Part shown: piece by piece, positions 1 to 6,234 of the stretch | Layout of the letters: each line of letters opens with the position of its first letter | Numbering within the stretch: position 1 is the first letter of the stretch | From: CBFGRU01 sp965651255 | Lineage (GTDB): Bacteria > Planctomycetota > Phycisphaerae > Phycisphaerales > SM1A02 | Direction: 5' to 3' | DNA: 10,802 bases | Assembly: GCA_965651255.1 (NCBI GenBank) | Contig: CBFGRU010000091.1 | Span: 1 to 10,802 of the forward strand | Position numbers and translations under genes: made by a program | Notes under the pieces: generated by a model | Told to the model about the DNA's origin: nothing | Database searches by the model: none | The model's input: only the letters and a program-made list of their open reading frames with translations

Positions 1-1361
1 AACGATCGCAGCGCCCGCTCATCAAACTCCTCCCCTTCCTTCATCTCTACAAACGCCACCGCCACCTCACCCCGCAGGTCATCCGGCGCACCGATCACCC
101 CTGCCGCCTGCACCGATTCGTGCTGCTCAATCACTTCCTCAATCTCGCGCGGAAACACATTCTCACCCCCGATGATCAGCATCTCCTTGATGCGACCCGT
201 GATGTACAGAAACCCATCCTCATCGAACCTGCCCATGTCGCCCGTCCGAAAGAATCCCTCCTCATCAAACACCGCTTTCGTCGCATCCGGCAGTTTGTAA
301 TACCCCTGCATCACGTTCGGACCCTTGATACAGATCTCACCTTCCTCGTTCGGCCCCAGACGCTTCCCATCCGGCCCCACGATCTTCTCTTCCACGCGCG
401 GCAGCGGCTTGCCCACCGACTTCCGCTTCTCTTCGTACGGCCGCAACCAGTTCGTCACCGGGCTCGTCTCCGTCAAGCCGTACCCTTCCTTCAGCATCAC
501 CCCGAAACGCTCCCGATACCCGTCAAACACCGCCGGCGAAAGCGGCTCCGCGCCCGACACCAGGAACTTGATCGACTTGAAATCCTCCGGACCCGCATCC
601 TTCACACTCAACAGCGCCGCATACATCGAAGGAATCGCAACGAACACACTCGGACGATGCTCGCGCATCAAACCGATGATCTTCTTCGGCAAGAACCTCG
701 CTGTGTACACCGCCTTGCAACCCGCGCGCAGCGGACACAGCGTCAGCACCGTCAAGCCAAACGAGTGAAACTGCGGCAGCACCCCCAGCATCACATCGCT
801 CCCATCAAACTCCGCAAACTCACAGCACTGCGACACATTGCTCGACAGGTTCCCCGCACTCAGCATCACCCCCTTCGGACGACTGCTCGTTCCGCTCGTG
901 TACAACAACGCCGCCAGGAAATCATCACCCATACGCTTCGCCCGGCGAAACGGCGGAACACCCTTGAACTTCATGTCATCCAACCGCAGCGCGGTGACCC
1001 CACTCGGCAACTCGTTTCCGGGGGCGCCCCCGATGAACTCCAGCATCTTCCCCACCGTGATCACCACATCCAGCTCCGCATCGGCGATCATGTACTCCAG
1101 ATCCTCCCGCTTCACCAGGTAGTTCAGCGGCACGATCGTTCGCCCAAGCATCCACACCCCCATCGCCGCCGCAGGAAACAAGCCGCTCGTCGGCAGCATG
1201 ATCCCCACCTTCTCTCGATTCGTCATCCCCTGCACCGCCCGCGCAATGTGCAGCGCTGCGATGTACAGCTCGAAGTTCCTCCACGATTTGAAATCATCCA
1301 CCACCGCCACCCGCCACGGCCGCAACACCATCTTCCGAATCATGCCCAAGAGAAGTTTCAT
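1..1361 (-). CDS. AMP-forming acyl-CoA / acyl-ACP synthetase, C-terminus cut by window edge
   Basis: The gene encodes a class I adenylate-forming enzyme that would activate a carboxylic acid, most likely a fatty acid, with ATP and pass it to CoA or an acyl carrier protein in the cytoplasm. Translating the minus strand gives 453 open codons with the family motifs in order: the phosphate-binding loop YTSGTSSRPKG (residues 154-164), LPQFHSFGL (195-203), YGLTET (294-299), TGDMG (373-377) and the hinge GRIKEMLIIGGENV (389-402). The catalytic lysine of the C-terminal lid falls beyond position 1. ATG at 1361 is the first in-frame start after a stop at 1374-1376; ATG at 1343 is an alternative. Neither has a clear Shine-Dalgarno. 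The FHSFGLTV block resembles long-chain acyl-CoA synthetases and the Aas synthetase domain, but the substrate cannot be read from the sequence. It is divergent from the SPOR lipoprotein gene across 115 bp. Confidence 0.93.
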   Translation of the reverse strand, partial: MKLLLGMIRKMVLRPWRVAVVDDFKSWRNFELYIAALHIARAVQGMTNREKVGIMLPTSGLFPAAAMGVWMLGRTIVPLNYLVKREDLEYMIADAELDVVITVGKMLEFIGGAPGNELPSGVTALRLDDMKFKGVPPFRRAKRMGDDFLAALLYTSGTSSRPKGVMLSAGNLSSNVSQCCEFAEFDGSDVMLGVLPQFHSFGLTVLTLCPLRAGCKAVYTARFLPKKIIGLMREHRPSVFVAIPSMYAALLSVKDAGPEDFKSIKFLVSGAEPLSPAVFDGYRERFGVMLKEGYGLTETSPVTNWLRPYEEKRKSVGKPLPRVEEKIVGPDGKRLGPNEEGEICIKGPNVMQGYYKLPDATKAVFDEEGFFRTGDMGRFDEDGFLYITGRIKEMLIIGGENVFPREIEEVIEQHESVQAAGVIGAPDDLRGEVAVAFVEMKEGEEFDERALRS

Positions 1362-1476
1362 CGCACACTCGCATCAGGTTGGATGGAACCGCAACGCAGA
1401 ACGTACCATACCCAAAGATCAACGCCGCGCCTCAGCAAACGCCGCCTCGAGTTCAACACCCAAGGACACCGCGACG

Positions 1477-2334
1477 ATGCGCCCCAGACACCACTCCCAT
1501 CGCGATGCCAACCCCCGCGCCATCCTCTTCCTCATCCTCACCACCATCGCCGGCCCGCTCGGCTGCAACGGTCAACCATCCGCCGCCGGCCTGCCCCTTG
1601 CCATCAGTCAATACGAAGCCGGTCGCTACCGCGAAGCGTTCGAAGCCGCGGTCCGCACCCAGCGCGCCGCTTCCGATCCCGAACGATCGAGCGCTGCCTA
1701 CGTCGCCGGCCTCGCGGCCTATCACCTCAACCAACCCGATGAAGCAGAGCGACGCTTCCTCATCGCTCGACAATCACCCGATTCACAAACCCGTGGCCGC
1801 GCCGAAGCCATGCTCGGAACCATCCGCAGCGAACAGGATCGTCCCCTCGACGCCGCGGAACATTTCAAATCCGCTTCAAGACTCCTCACCGGCCGCGAAG
1901 CGAACGAAGCCGCCTACCGCGCTGGACTCGCCTACCAGCAGGGCGGCGATCCCGCCAGCGCACGCACCCAGTTCACCATCGCGGGCAGCAGCACATCCGC
2001 TTCGCATTCGGCTTCCGGGGGCGGGGGCGGGGGCGACCTCCGTGCACGCGCCAACGAACAACTCGCACGCACCGGCTTCACGATTCAGGTCGGCGCGTTT
2101 CGCGATCGCGAGAACGCAGAAGCCGCAGCACGCGAAGCACAACCCATCGCCGATCGACACGGCCTCGGCGAAGTCCGCATCATCCCGCAAGCCGACCCCC
2201 GAAGCACACGCGCCCAAGGAAATCCTGCGGTCCTCTACCTCGTCCAGTTCGGCCAGTTCGGCACCCGCAGCCGCGCCGATACCATGCGACAACAGATCGG
2301 CAACCTCCGCTGGATCGTGACGAGGGCAGATTGA
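1477..2334 (+). CDS. TPR and SPOR domain protein, probable lipoprotein
   Basis: The 285-residue product appears to be an exported envelope protein. It opens with a basic stretch, a hydrophobic segment (residues 15-28) and a lipobox-like PLGC ending at Cys30; proline at -3 makes this lipobox imperfect. Residues 40-170 are helical, alanine-rich repeats of TPR type, with pairs such as ISQYEAGRYREAFEAA and AYHLNQPDEAERRF. A glycine run at 181-186 leads into a C-terminal SPOR domain (199-285) that starts TGFTIQVGAFRDRENAEAAA and contains the matching second strand LYLVQFGQF. SPOR domains bind peptidoglycan with denuded glycan strands, often at division sites, so a cell-wall role is likely. The start at 1477 has AAGGA ten bases upstream (1462-1466). 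Longer in-frame starts exist upstream, but they would overlap the divergent synthetase gene and precede the signal-like segment. Confidence 0.85.
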   Translation: MRPRHHSHRDANPRAILFLILTTIAGPLGCNGQPSAAGLPLAISQYEAGRYREAFEAAVRTQRAASDPERSSAAYVAGLAAYHLNQPDEAERRFLIARQSPDSQTRGRAEAMLGTIRSEQDRPLDAAEHFKSASRLLTGREANEAAYRAGLAYQQGGDPASARTQFTIAGSSTSASHSASGGGGGGDLRARANEQLARTGFTIQVGAFRDRENAEAAAREAQPIADRHGLGEVRIIPQADPRSTRAQGNPAVLYLVQFGQFGTRSRADTMRQQIGNLRWIVTRAD

Positions 2335-2342
2335 TTGGGGAA

Positions 2343-2391
2343 GGCATGAGGCACTAGGCATGAGGCATGAGGCACTAGGCATTAGGCACTA
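2343..2391. repeat. Seven-unit heptamer tandem repeat, GGCAYKA
   Basis: Seven consecutive 7-bp units fill 2343-2391 without a break. In order they are GGCATGA, GGCACTA, GGCATGA, GGCATGA, GGCACTA, GGCATTA and GGCACTA. All share GGCA at positions 1-4 and A at position 7; only positions 5-6 vary (TG, CT or TT). The array starts eight bases after the stop of the SPOR gene and ends with GGG. It is non-coding. Short heptamer arrays of this kind are known from other bacteria, for example the STRR repeats of filamentous cyanobacteria, but I cannot assign this one to a named family. Confidence 0.9.
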
Positions 2392-2424
2392 GGGAAGAGT
2401 TCCCGTTTCGCCGCGAGCCCATCA

Positions 2425-2450
2425 TCCGGGGGGGCGAGCGCTTCCCCGGA
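2425..2450. other. Strong GC hairpin in the convergent intergenic gap
   Basis: A perfect 7-bp arm TCCGGGG (2425-2431) pairs with CCCCGGA (2444-2450). The stem continues inward through two G-U pairs and two G-C pairs to a GAGC tetraloop (2436-2439), giving 11 bp in total. It lies about 90 nt past the SPOR gene stop. No T-tract follows on either strand, so it is not a canonical intrinsic terminator, although it could still mark or protect transcript ends between the two convergent genes. Confidence 0.65.
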
Positions 2451-2452
2451 GC

Positions 2453-2501
2453 CGGAGCGCGCCGGGTGACACATCGCCCTGCCACCACCCGCCGCGCTCC
2501 G
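2453..2501. repeat. 9-bp inverted repeat with 31-nt spacer
   Basis: CGGAGCGCG at 2453-2461 is the exact reverse complement of CGCGCTCCG at 2493-2501. The stem does not extend on either side. It sits between the strong hairpin and the 20-bp array, so the convergent gap carries several unrelated repeat structures one after another. It may be only a by-product of local GC-rich sequence. Confidence 0.5.
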
Positions 2502-2506
2502 CTGTC

Positions 2507-2686
2507 GGGCGAACACATCCTCCAATGACTCTGCGCATCCTCGGGAGACTCTGCGCATCCTCGGGAGACTCTGCGCATCCTCGGCAGAGTCTTATTATCC
2601 TGCGCAGAGTCTTATTATCCTGCTACGACTCGTATCATCCTCGGGAGAGTCTTCCTATCCTCGGGAGAGTCGTATGATCCTGCGGA
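2507..2686. repeat. 20-bp tandem array with GANTC and ATCCT boxes, 8 units plus one degenerate
   Basis: Eight head-to-tail 20-bp units start at 2527, 2547, 2567, 2587, 2607, 2627, 2647 and 2667. Each can be read as four pentamers: GANTC, variable, ATCCT, semi-variable (most often CGGGA). All eight units carry GANTC (GACTC or GAGTC) at positions 1-5 and ATCCT at positions 11-15. The second pentamer is TGCGC three times, TTATT twice, then GTATC, TTCCT and GTATG. A degenerate unit at 2507-2526 keeps ATCCT in phase but has lost GANTC, so ATCCT occurs nine times at exact 20-bp spacing. The period is not a multiple of three and no plausible gene reads through, so the array is non-coding. It lies between convergent genes, ending 38 bp from the cytochrome gene stop. 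Confidence 0.93.
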
Positions 2687-2724
2687 GTGGCAGTTTCCGG
2701 GGGCGACGTGCGTGGGGGGAGCGA

Positions 2725-3750
2725 TCAAGGATCAATCGGTGCGGGTTGTGGGGTGATGCTGTTGACCCAGTGTCGGAGGATGTCGATTTCTTCTGCGGTG
2801 AGTCGATCTTCTTCTTTGGGGGGCATCTGGAGGAAGGGATCATCGTAGGTGGTGGCGATGATGAGGAGACTCTTCTCCGCATCGCCGGGGATGATCGCGG
2901 GGCCGGTTTCGCCGCCTTTGAGGAGTGAGGCGATGGTGGTGAGATCGAGCCCGCCACGCGGCCCACCACGCCGACGGGGATTGTGACAACTGAAGCAGCG
3001 ATCTTCGAGCAGCGTCGAGATCTGGAGCGCAAAGCGGGCAGCAAAGGGATGAGCAGGATCGGTCAGATCCCCCACCACCCCGCCCCCGGAAGTAAGACCC
3101 CCGCCCCCGGAAGTTTCGCCTTCGCCCCCGGAGGTGTCGCCTTCGGCCTCGGAGGTTTCGCCTTCGCTGGTGTTGTCATCGTTGTCTGAATCATCAGGGG
3201 AGTTGTTGTCGTCGCTGGTGGTGTTGTTGTTCTGGGTGTTGTCTCCGGGGGTTCCGGGGCTTCCGGGGCTTCCGGGGGTCTTATTTCCGGGGGTTCCGAT
3301 GCTGTGGATGTAGACGAGTCTTCCGCCGTGGTGAGCGGCGATGGCGACCCAGCCGGCGGTGGTGATACTGGCGAGGAGTGCGATGATGATGGTGAGTCGT
3401 CGGGTGATGTCATGCGGGATGAATGATCCGAGCATGCATGCGGCGACGATGGAGCCGAGGATCCAGATTCGTTCGGCGAACCATTCGTGGTTGTCGAGTT
3501 CTGCGATGACTTCGGCGGGCGCATCGTAGGGGACATTGCCTTCGACCTGTTCGCCGGCCTGTGCGGCGAGGAAGGCGGTGAGCATGAGGGCGAGGTAGGC
3601 GGCGATGGCGAGCCAGCGGATGGTGTGTGATTTGGGTGCGATGAGGGCGAGGATGATGAGCGGCAGGCCGAGGATGGAGAGCGCGATGGGCAGGTGACTG
3701 AGCGCGGCGTGGAGCATTTCGGGATGATTGAATGTTTCGGTAATCGTCAT
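2725..3750 (-). CDS. DUF2231-type membrane protein fused to planctomycete cytochrome c domain
   Basis: The 341-residue protein has two parts. Residues 1-150 form a four-helix membrane domain of DUF2231 type (helices near 15-38, 44-64, 95-112 and 118-139), opening with HAALSHLPIALSILGL and closing with the typical HHGGRLVYIHSIG. Residues 229-341 form a planctomycete-type cytochrome c domain: haem attachment CFSCH (252-256), PGDAEKSLL (288-296), a likely axial methionine in LQMPPKEED (Met309) and EIDILRHWV (321-329). Between them lies a roughly 75-residue low-complexity linker, first Pro/Gly-rich, then Asn/Asp-rich, then Thr/Ser/Gly/Glu repeats. The haem domain should be extracytoplasmic, and a role in respiratory or redox electron transfer is inferred. 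The gene starts 51 bp after the upstream PLP-enzyme gene on the same strand, so co-transcription is likely. No strong Shine-Dalgarno precedes ATG 3750. Confidence 0.9.
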   Translation of the reverse strand: MTITETFNHPEMLHAALSHLPIALSILGLPLIILALIAPKSHTIRWLAIAAYLALMLTAFLAAQAGEQVEGNVPYDAPAEVIAELDNHEWFAERIWILGSIVAACMLGSFIPHDITRRLTIIIALLASITTAGWVAIAAHHGGRLVYIHSIGTPGNKTPGSPGSPGTPGDNTQNNNTTSDDNNSPDDSDNDDNTSEGETSEAEGDTSGGEGETSGGGGLTSGGGVVGDLTDPAHPFAARFALQISTLLEDRCFSCHNPRRRGGPRGGLDLTTIASLLKGGETGPAIIPGDAEKSLLIIATTYDDPFLQMPPKEEDRLTAEEIDILRHWVNSITPQPAPIDP

Positions 3751-3801
3751 CGTTCTGGTGCCCGTGCTCGTGGTGATGGTGGTGATGGTTGCGTGGAGGT
3801 T

Positions 3802-4989
3802 CTAGCGCGCGAGGTTCTGAATGATGGTGGCGAGCTGTTCGTACTCGGCGGGTTGATTGTAGATCTGGCAGGAGATGCGCAGGAGCCAGCGGGAATCGAA
3901 CTCGTGGATGGGGACTTCGATGTGGTGTTGATCGTAGAGGATGGCTTTGAAGTGTTGCGGCGACTCGGCGAGGCGGGTGATGGATTCGGGGAGTTGGATG
4001 GCGGCCATCGAACCGAGCATGGAGCCATCGGCGGGCGAGAGCGGTTCGACGTTCCACGCATCGCAGAGGAGTTGGTGCGCCCAGCGCGCGAGTTGGCGGT
4101 TGTGATGGCGGATGGCGTTCCAGTCGAACTGGTTCATCCATTCGATGGCTGCGGGGACGGTGAGCCATGCGGAGACATCGCGCGTGCCCTGCCAGTTGAA
4201 CTCGTTGAGGAAGCCCTCGTTGACGAAGTGACTGAGGGTGGGCGGGTGGAGATCGCGCTGGCGATCGGGGCGGGCGTAGAGAAAGGCAGAGCCCTTCGGC
4301 GCGCAGCACCACTTGTGGAAATTGCCGGTGTACCAGTCGCAGTTGAGGGAGGCGATATTGAGATCGAGCATGCCGGGCGCGTGGGCGCCATCGATGAAGA
4401 GGGGCAGATTCTCTGCGCGGCACCAGGCAGCGAGATCCTCGACGGGGTAGATGAGGGCGGTGGGCGAGGTGATGTGATCGATGAGAATGAATCGAGTGCG
4501 CGCGGTGCAGGCGTTCTGGATGGCGCGGAGGATGTCGGTCGGCGCATGCACGGGCAGCGGGATGTGGACTTCGCGGACGGAGTCGCCAGCGCGGCTGGCG
4601 AGGTAGTTCATCGTGCGCCGAACGGCGTTGTAGACATGGTTGGTCGTGATGATCTCATCACCCGGCGCCAGGTTGAGCGAACGGAAGGCCGCATTGACGC
4701 CGGTGGTGGCGTTGGTGATAAAGGCAAAGTCATCGCGCGGCAGGCCGAGGAACGGGGCGATCGCGGTGCGTGCATCGGTGAAGTGGCGTTCAAGGGTGCG
4801 GTCGAGAAACTCGATGGGCCGCGCTTCCATGCGCTCCCGCCAATGACTTTGCACCGCGAGAACTTCACGGGGGCAGGCACCGAACGAGCCGTGATTCAGA
4901 AAGATGATCGAGTCATCGAGCAGCCAATGGGAGCGGAGATCCGGCCCGATCGGCGCGGGTGGTTGTTGATTGCTGGTCATCATGGTCAT
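3802..4989 (-). CDS. Class V aminotransferase family PLP enzyme, isopenicillin-N epimerase-like
   Basis: The 395-residue product is a fold-type I pyridoxal-phosphate enzyme of the class V group, closest in pattern to the isopenicillin-N epimerase (CefD) / cysteine lyase branch. Visible landmarks are FLNHGSFGACP (30-40), the cofactor phosphate loop NATTGVNAA (93-101), DHITSPTALIYPV (171-183), the ring-binding FIDGAHAPG with Asp200 and His203, the Schiff-base lysine Lys226 in YTGNFHKWCCAPKGSAF, and NWQGTRDVSAW later on. Its length is normal for the family. CefD-like proteins outside beta-lactam producers have varied activities, including C-S lyases and epimerases, and nothing nearby points to antibiotic synthesis, so the substrate is unknown. 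ATG 4989 is used; ATGs at 4983 and 4980 are in-frame alternatives. It is probably the first gene of a two-gene unit with the cytochrome protein. Confidence 0.92.
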   Translation of the reverse strand: MTMMTSNQQPPAPIGPDLRSHWLLDDSIIFLNHGSFGACPREVLAVQSHWRERMEARPIEFLDRTLERHFTDARTAIAPFLGLPRDDFAFITNATTGVNAAFRSLNLAPGDEIITTNHVYNAVRRTMNYLASRAGDSVREVHIPLPVHAPTDILRAIQNACTARTRFILIDHITSPTALIYPVEDLAAWCRAENLPLFIDGAHAPGMLDLNIASLNCDWYTGNFHKWCCAPKGSAFLYARPDRQRDLHPPTLSHFVNEGFLNEFNWQGTRDVSAWLTVPAAIEWMNQFDWNAIRHHNRQLARWAHQLLCDAWNVEPLSPADGSMLGSMAAIQLPESITRLAESPQHFKAILYDQHHIEVPIHEFDSRWLLRISCQIYNQPAEYEQLATIIQNLAR

Positions 4990-5195
4990 GAGGCAAGCGT
5001 ATCGGGGAGGTCAGCAGGATGCACATCGGGTTGAATGCCAATCCATTGACCTATCAAGCAGCACGAGGGTTATTGTCCGCAGGAATGAATCGCGGAGATT
5101 TTCTCAAGTCCGAGAATGGGCGGCGGCGCGGGATGGCTTTCGGTGAGCCCCGATAAAAAATCCAATCATCACCCGAAAATCCTTCGAGTTTCCCC
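4990..5195. other. Intergenic stretch, no gene recognised
   Basis: This divergent gap must hold the promoter of the minus-strand PLP-enzyme gene, but I find no convincing -35/-10 pair on that strand. On the plus strand there is a loose pair, TTGACC at 5046-5051 and TTATTG at 5070-5075 (18-bp spacer), followed by a 23-codon frame at 5085-5156 with no properly spaced Shine-Dalgarno. I do not regard either as established. An A6 run lies at 5155-5160. Confidence 0.5.
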
Positions 5196-5224
5196 TTGAT
5201 TTGCGGATTCCGTTCAGGTAACAT
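5196..5224 (+). promoter_or_regulatory. Sigma-70-type promoter upstream of the 5350 reading frame
   Basis: TTGATT at 5196-5201 and TAACAT at 5219-5224 are separated by 17 bp, a near-consensus housekeeping promoter. Transcription would start near 5231. The 6-bp palindrome ACATGT (5221-5226) overlaps the -10 box, and the 8-bp palindrome ACAATTGT (5232-5239) lies at the expected start point. Either is a possible operator, but neither has a known binder. Confidence 0.6.
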
Positions 5225-5255
5225 GTCCCAAACAATTGTCGCTACGTCGTGTGGA

Positions 5256-5301
5256 CGGCAGCGATGAAGATGGTCGAAGTCTCCGGCATCACCTGCTGCC
5301 G
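5256..5301 (+). promoter_or_regulatory. Candidate folded 5' leader
   Basis: In the roughly 119-nt leader between the 5196-5224 promoter and ATG 5350, CGGCAGC (5256-5262) pairs with GCTGCCG (5295-5301), and GATG (5263-5266) pairs with CATC (5287-5290), leaving a 4-nt bulge on one side. The loop contains TCTCCG (5280-5285), which is complementary to CGGAGA (5336-5341), the segment holding the Shine-Dalgarno of the 5350 frame. A loop-to-RBS interaction that blocks translation is therefore possible. No known riboswitch class is recognised. Confidence 0.3.
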
Positions 5302-5349
5302 CCAGATTTGGTAGGTCGGAAGCGGGCTTGCACAACGGAGAGCGTACTG

Positions 5350-6234
5350 ATGATACCACTCGTTCAAACTGGCCCTGGTGGCGACTATCGACGGGTTTAT
5401 GTGCCGCTTAATGGGCGGCTGGTGGCTTTTCCGGGGTTGACGGGAGGGGCGAACGCATCGTCCTCTCTGTCAGACCAATCGATGGATGATGGTCGGGGCC
5501 GGAGCGCAGATTCCTGGTGGCATCGTATGAAGGATGCCGCCCGGCCGCGCACGTTGCTCGATCGTTTGCTCGGCATCGATCGAGTGGAGCTGAGTGAGGA
5601 AGCCGAGACCGCATTCACATCGAGCGCACCGCTTGGTCAAGCCGGTGATGAGAAACCCGCTTGTGGGACGGCAAAGGCCGGTGAGAACGGCCAGAACGTG
5701 CCTGCGGATATTCGATTCGCGCGCTTCCGGGCGATGCATCTCTCGCTTGCTGGCCAGCGCGGCGTCGTTTCGCTGCTGCGTACTCGAGCGGCACAGAGCG
5801 CGTGTGCCCTGAGTGACCAGTCTCCACGGTTCGCGACGGGTGGAGAACAGGCCCCTGCTTCGTTCGGTTTTCGGTCATATACTTACCTACAAGACGCTCA
5901 ATTCGTGTTCAACGGAAAGGATGGGGGCCAACGACGACACGAGGAACGTGCCGTCTCCATACCACGCTTCTCCCCCGCCTTTCGCACACAGCCGCAGCTT
6001 GCTCAGACTGCGATGAAGGAGTTCTGTCATGAATCTCACACCGAAACAGCTTCGGATTCTCAAACTGATTCGCGATTCGCGAATTCGCAATGGCTATTCA
6101 CCGACCATGCAGGAACTCGCCGACGAACTCGGCGTAAGCAAGGTCACAGTCTTCGAACATGTCGAGGCGCTGATCAAGAAGGGGGCACTGAAGCGCGAGC
6201 CGAACAAGGCGCGCTCTTTGTCACTCGCGGATGA
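5350..6234 (+). CDS. Unrecognised reading frame upstream of and overlapping lexA
   Basis: This 294-codon frame starts at ATG 5350 with GGAG nine bases upstream (5337-5340) and lies behind the promoter at 5196-5224. I recognise no family. The first half reads like a plausible small soluble protein: a possible beta segment (YRRVYVPLNGRLVAFPGL), a Ser/Asp-rich stretch, and an amphipathic helix around WWHRMKDAARPRTLLDRLLG. There is no signal peptide or membrane segment. The last 69 codons or so overlap lexA in a different frame and are certainly shaped by lexA coding, and the codons just before that look compositionally poor. Possible explanations are a real gene with an extended tail, a gene that has lost its stop through a frameshift, or a chance open frame in GC-rich DNA. 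The window has several other long spurious frames, so length alone proves little. Confidence 0.35.
   Translation: MIPLVQTGPGGDYRRVYVPLNGRLVAFPGLTGGANASSSLSDQSMDDGRGRSADSWWHRMKDAARPRTLLDRLLGIDRVELSEEAETAFTSSAPLGQAGDEKPACGTAKAGENGQNVPADIRFARFRAMHLSLAGQRGVVSLLRTRAAQSACALSDQSPRFATGGEQAPASFGFRSYTYLQDAQFVFNGKDGGQRRHEERAVSIPRFSPAFRTQPQLAQTAMKEFCHESHTETASDSQTDSRFANSQWLFTDHAGTRRRTRRKQGHSLRTCRGADQEGGTEARAEQGALFVTRG
6016..6021 (+). promoter_or_regulatory. Shine-Dalgarno of lexA
   Basis: AAGGAG lies seven bases before ATG 6029. This is one of the two strongest ribosome binding sites in the window, and it fixes the lexA start. Confidence 0.85.

Noticed and set aside
120..1742. Long plus-strand open frame of 540 codons
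   Set aside because: It is antisense to the acyl-CoA/ACP synthetase, which has all its family motifs. The product is an implausible His/Arg/Pro-rich sequence typical of a shadow frame in GC-rich DNA.
2507..2686. CRISPR array
   Set aside because: Units are contiguous 20-mers without unique spacers of 30 bp or so, and no cas gene is present.
3410..4423. Minus-strand frame of 337 codons overlapping the PLP enzyme and cytochrome genes
   Set aside because: It is out of frame with two well-supported genes, and the Arg/His/Pro-rich product has no recognisable domain.
3694..5034. Plus-strand open frame of 446 codons
   Set aside because: It is antisense to the PLP enzyme with intact catalytic residues. 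The Gly/Glu/Val-rich translation shows no family pattern.
5085..5156. 23-codon plus-strand small frame (MNRGDFLKSENG...)
   Set aside because: The only purine-rich element, AGGA, runs straight into the ATG with no spacing, the promoter candidate is weak, and the peptide has no distinctive features.
5054..5359. Minus-strand frame of 101 codons
   Set aside because: It overlaps the promoter and leader of the 5350 frame, has no clear ribosome binding site and shows no recognisable domain.
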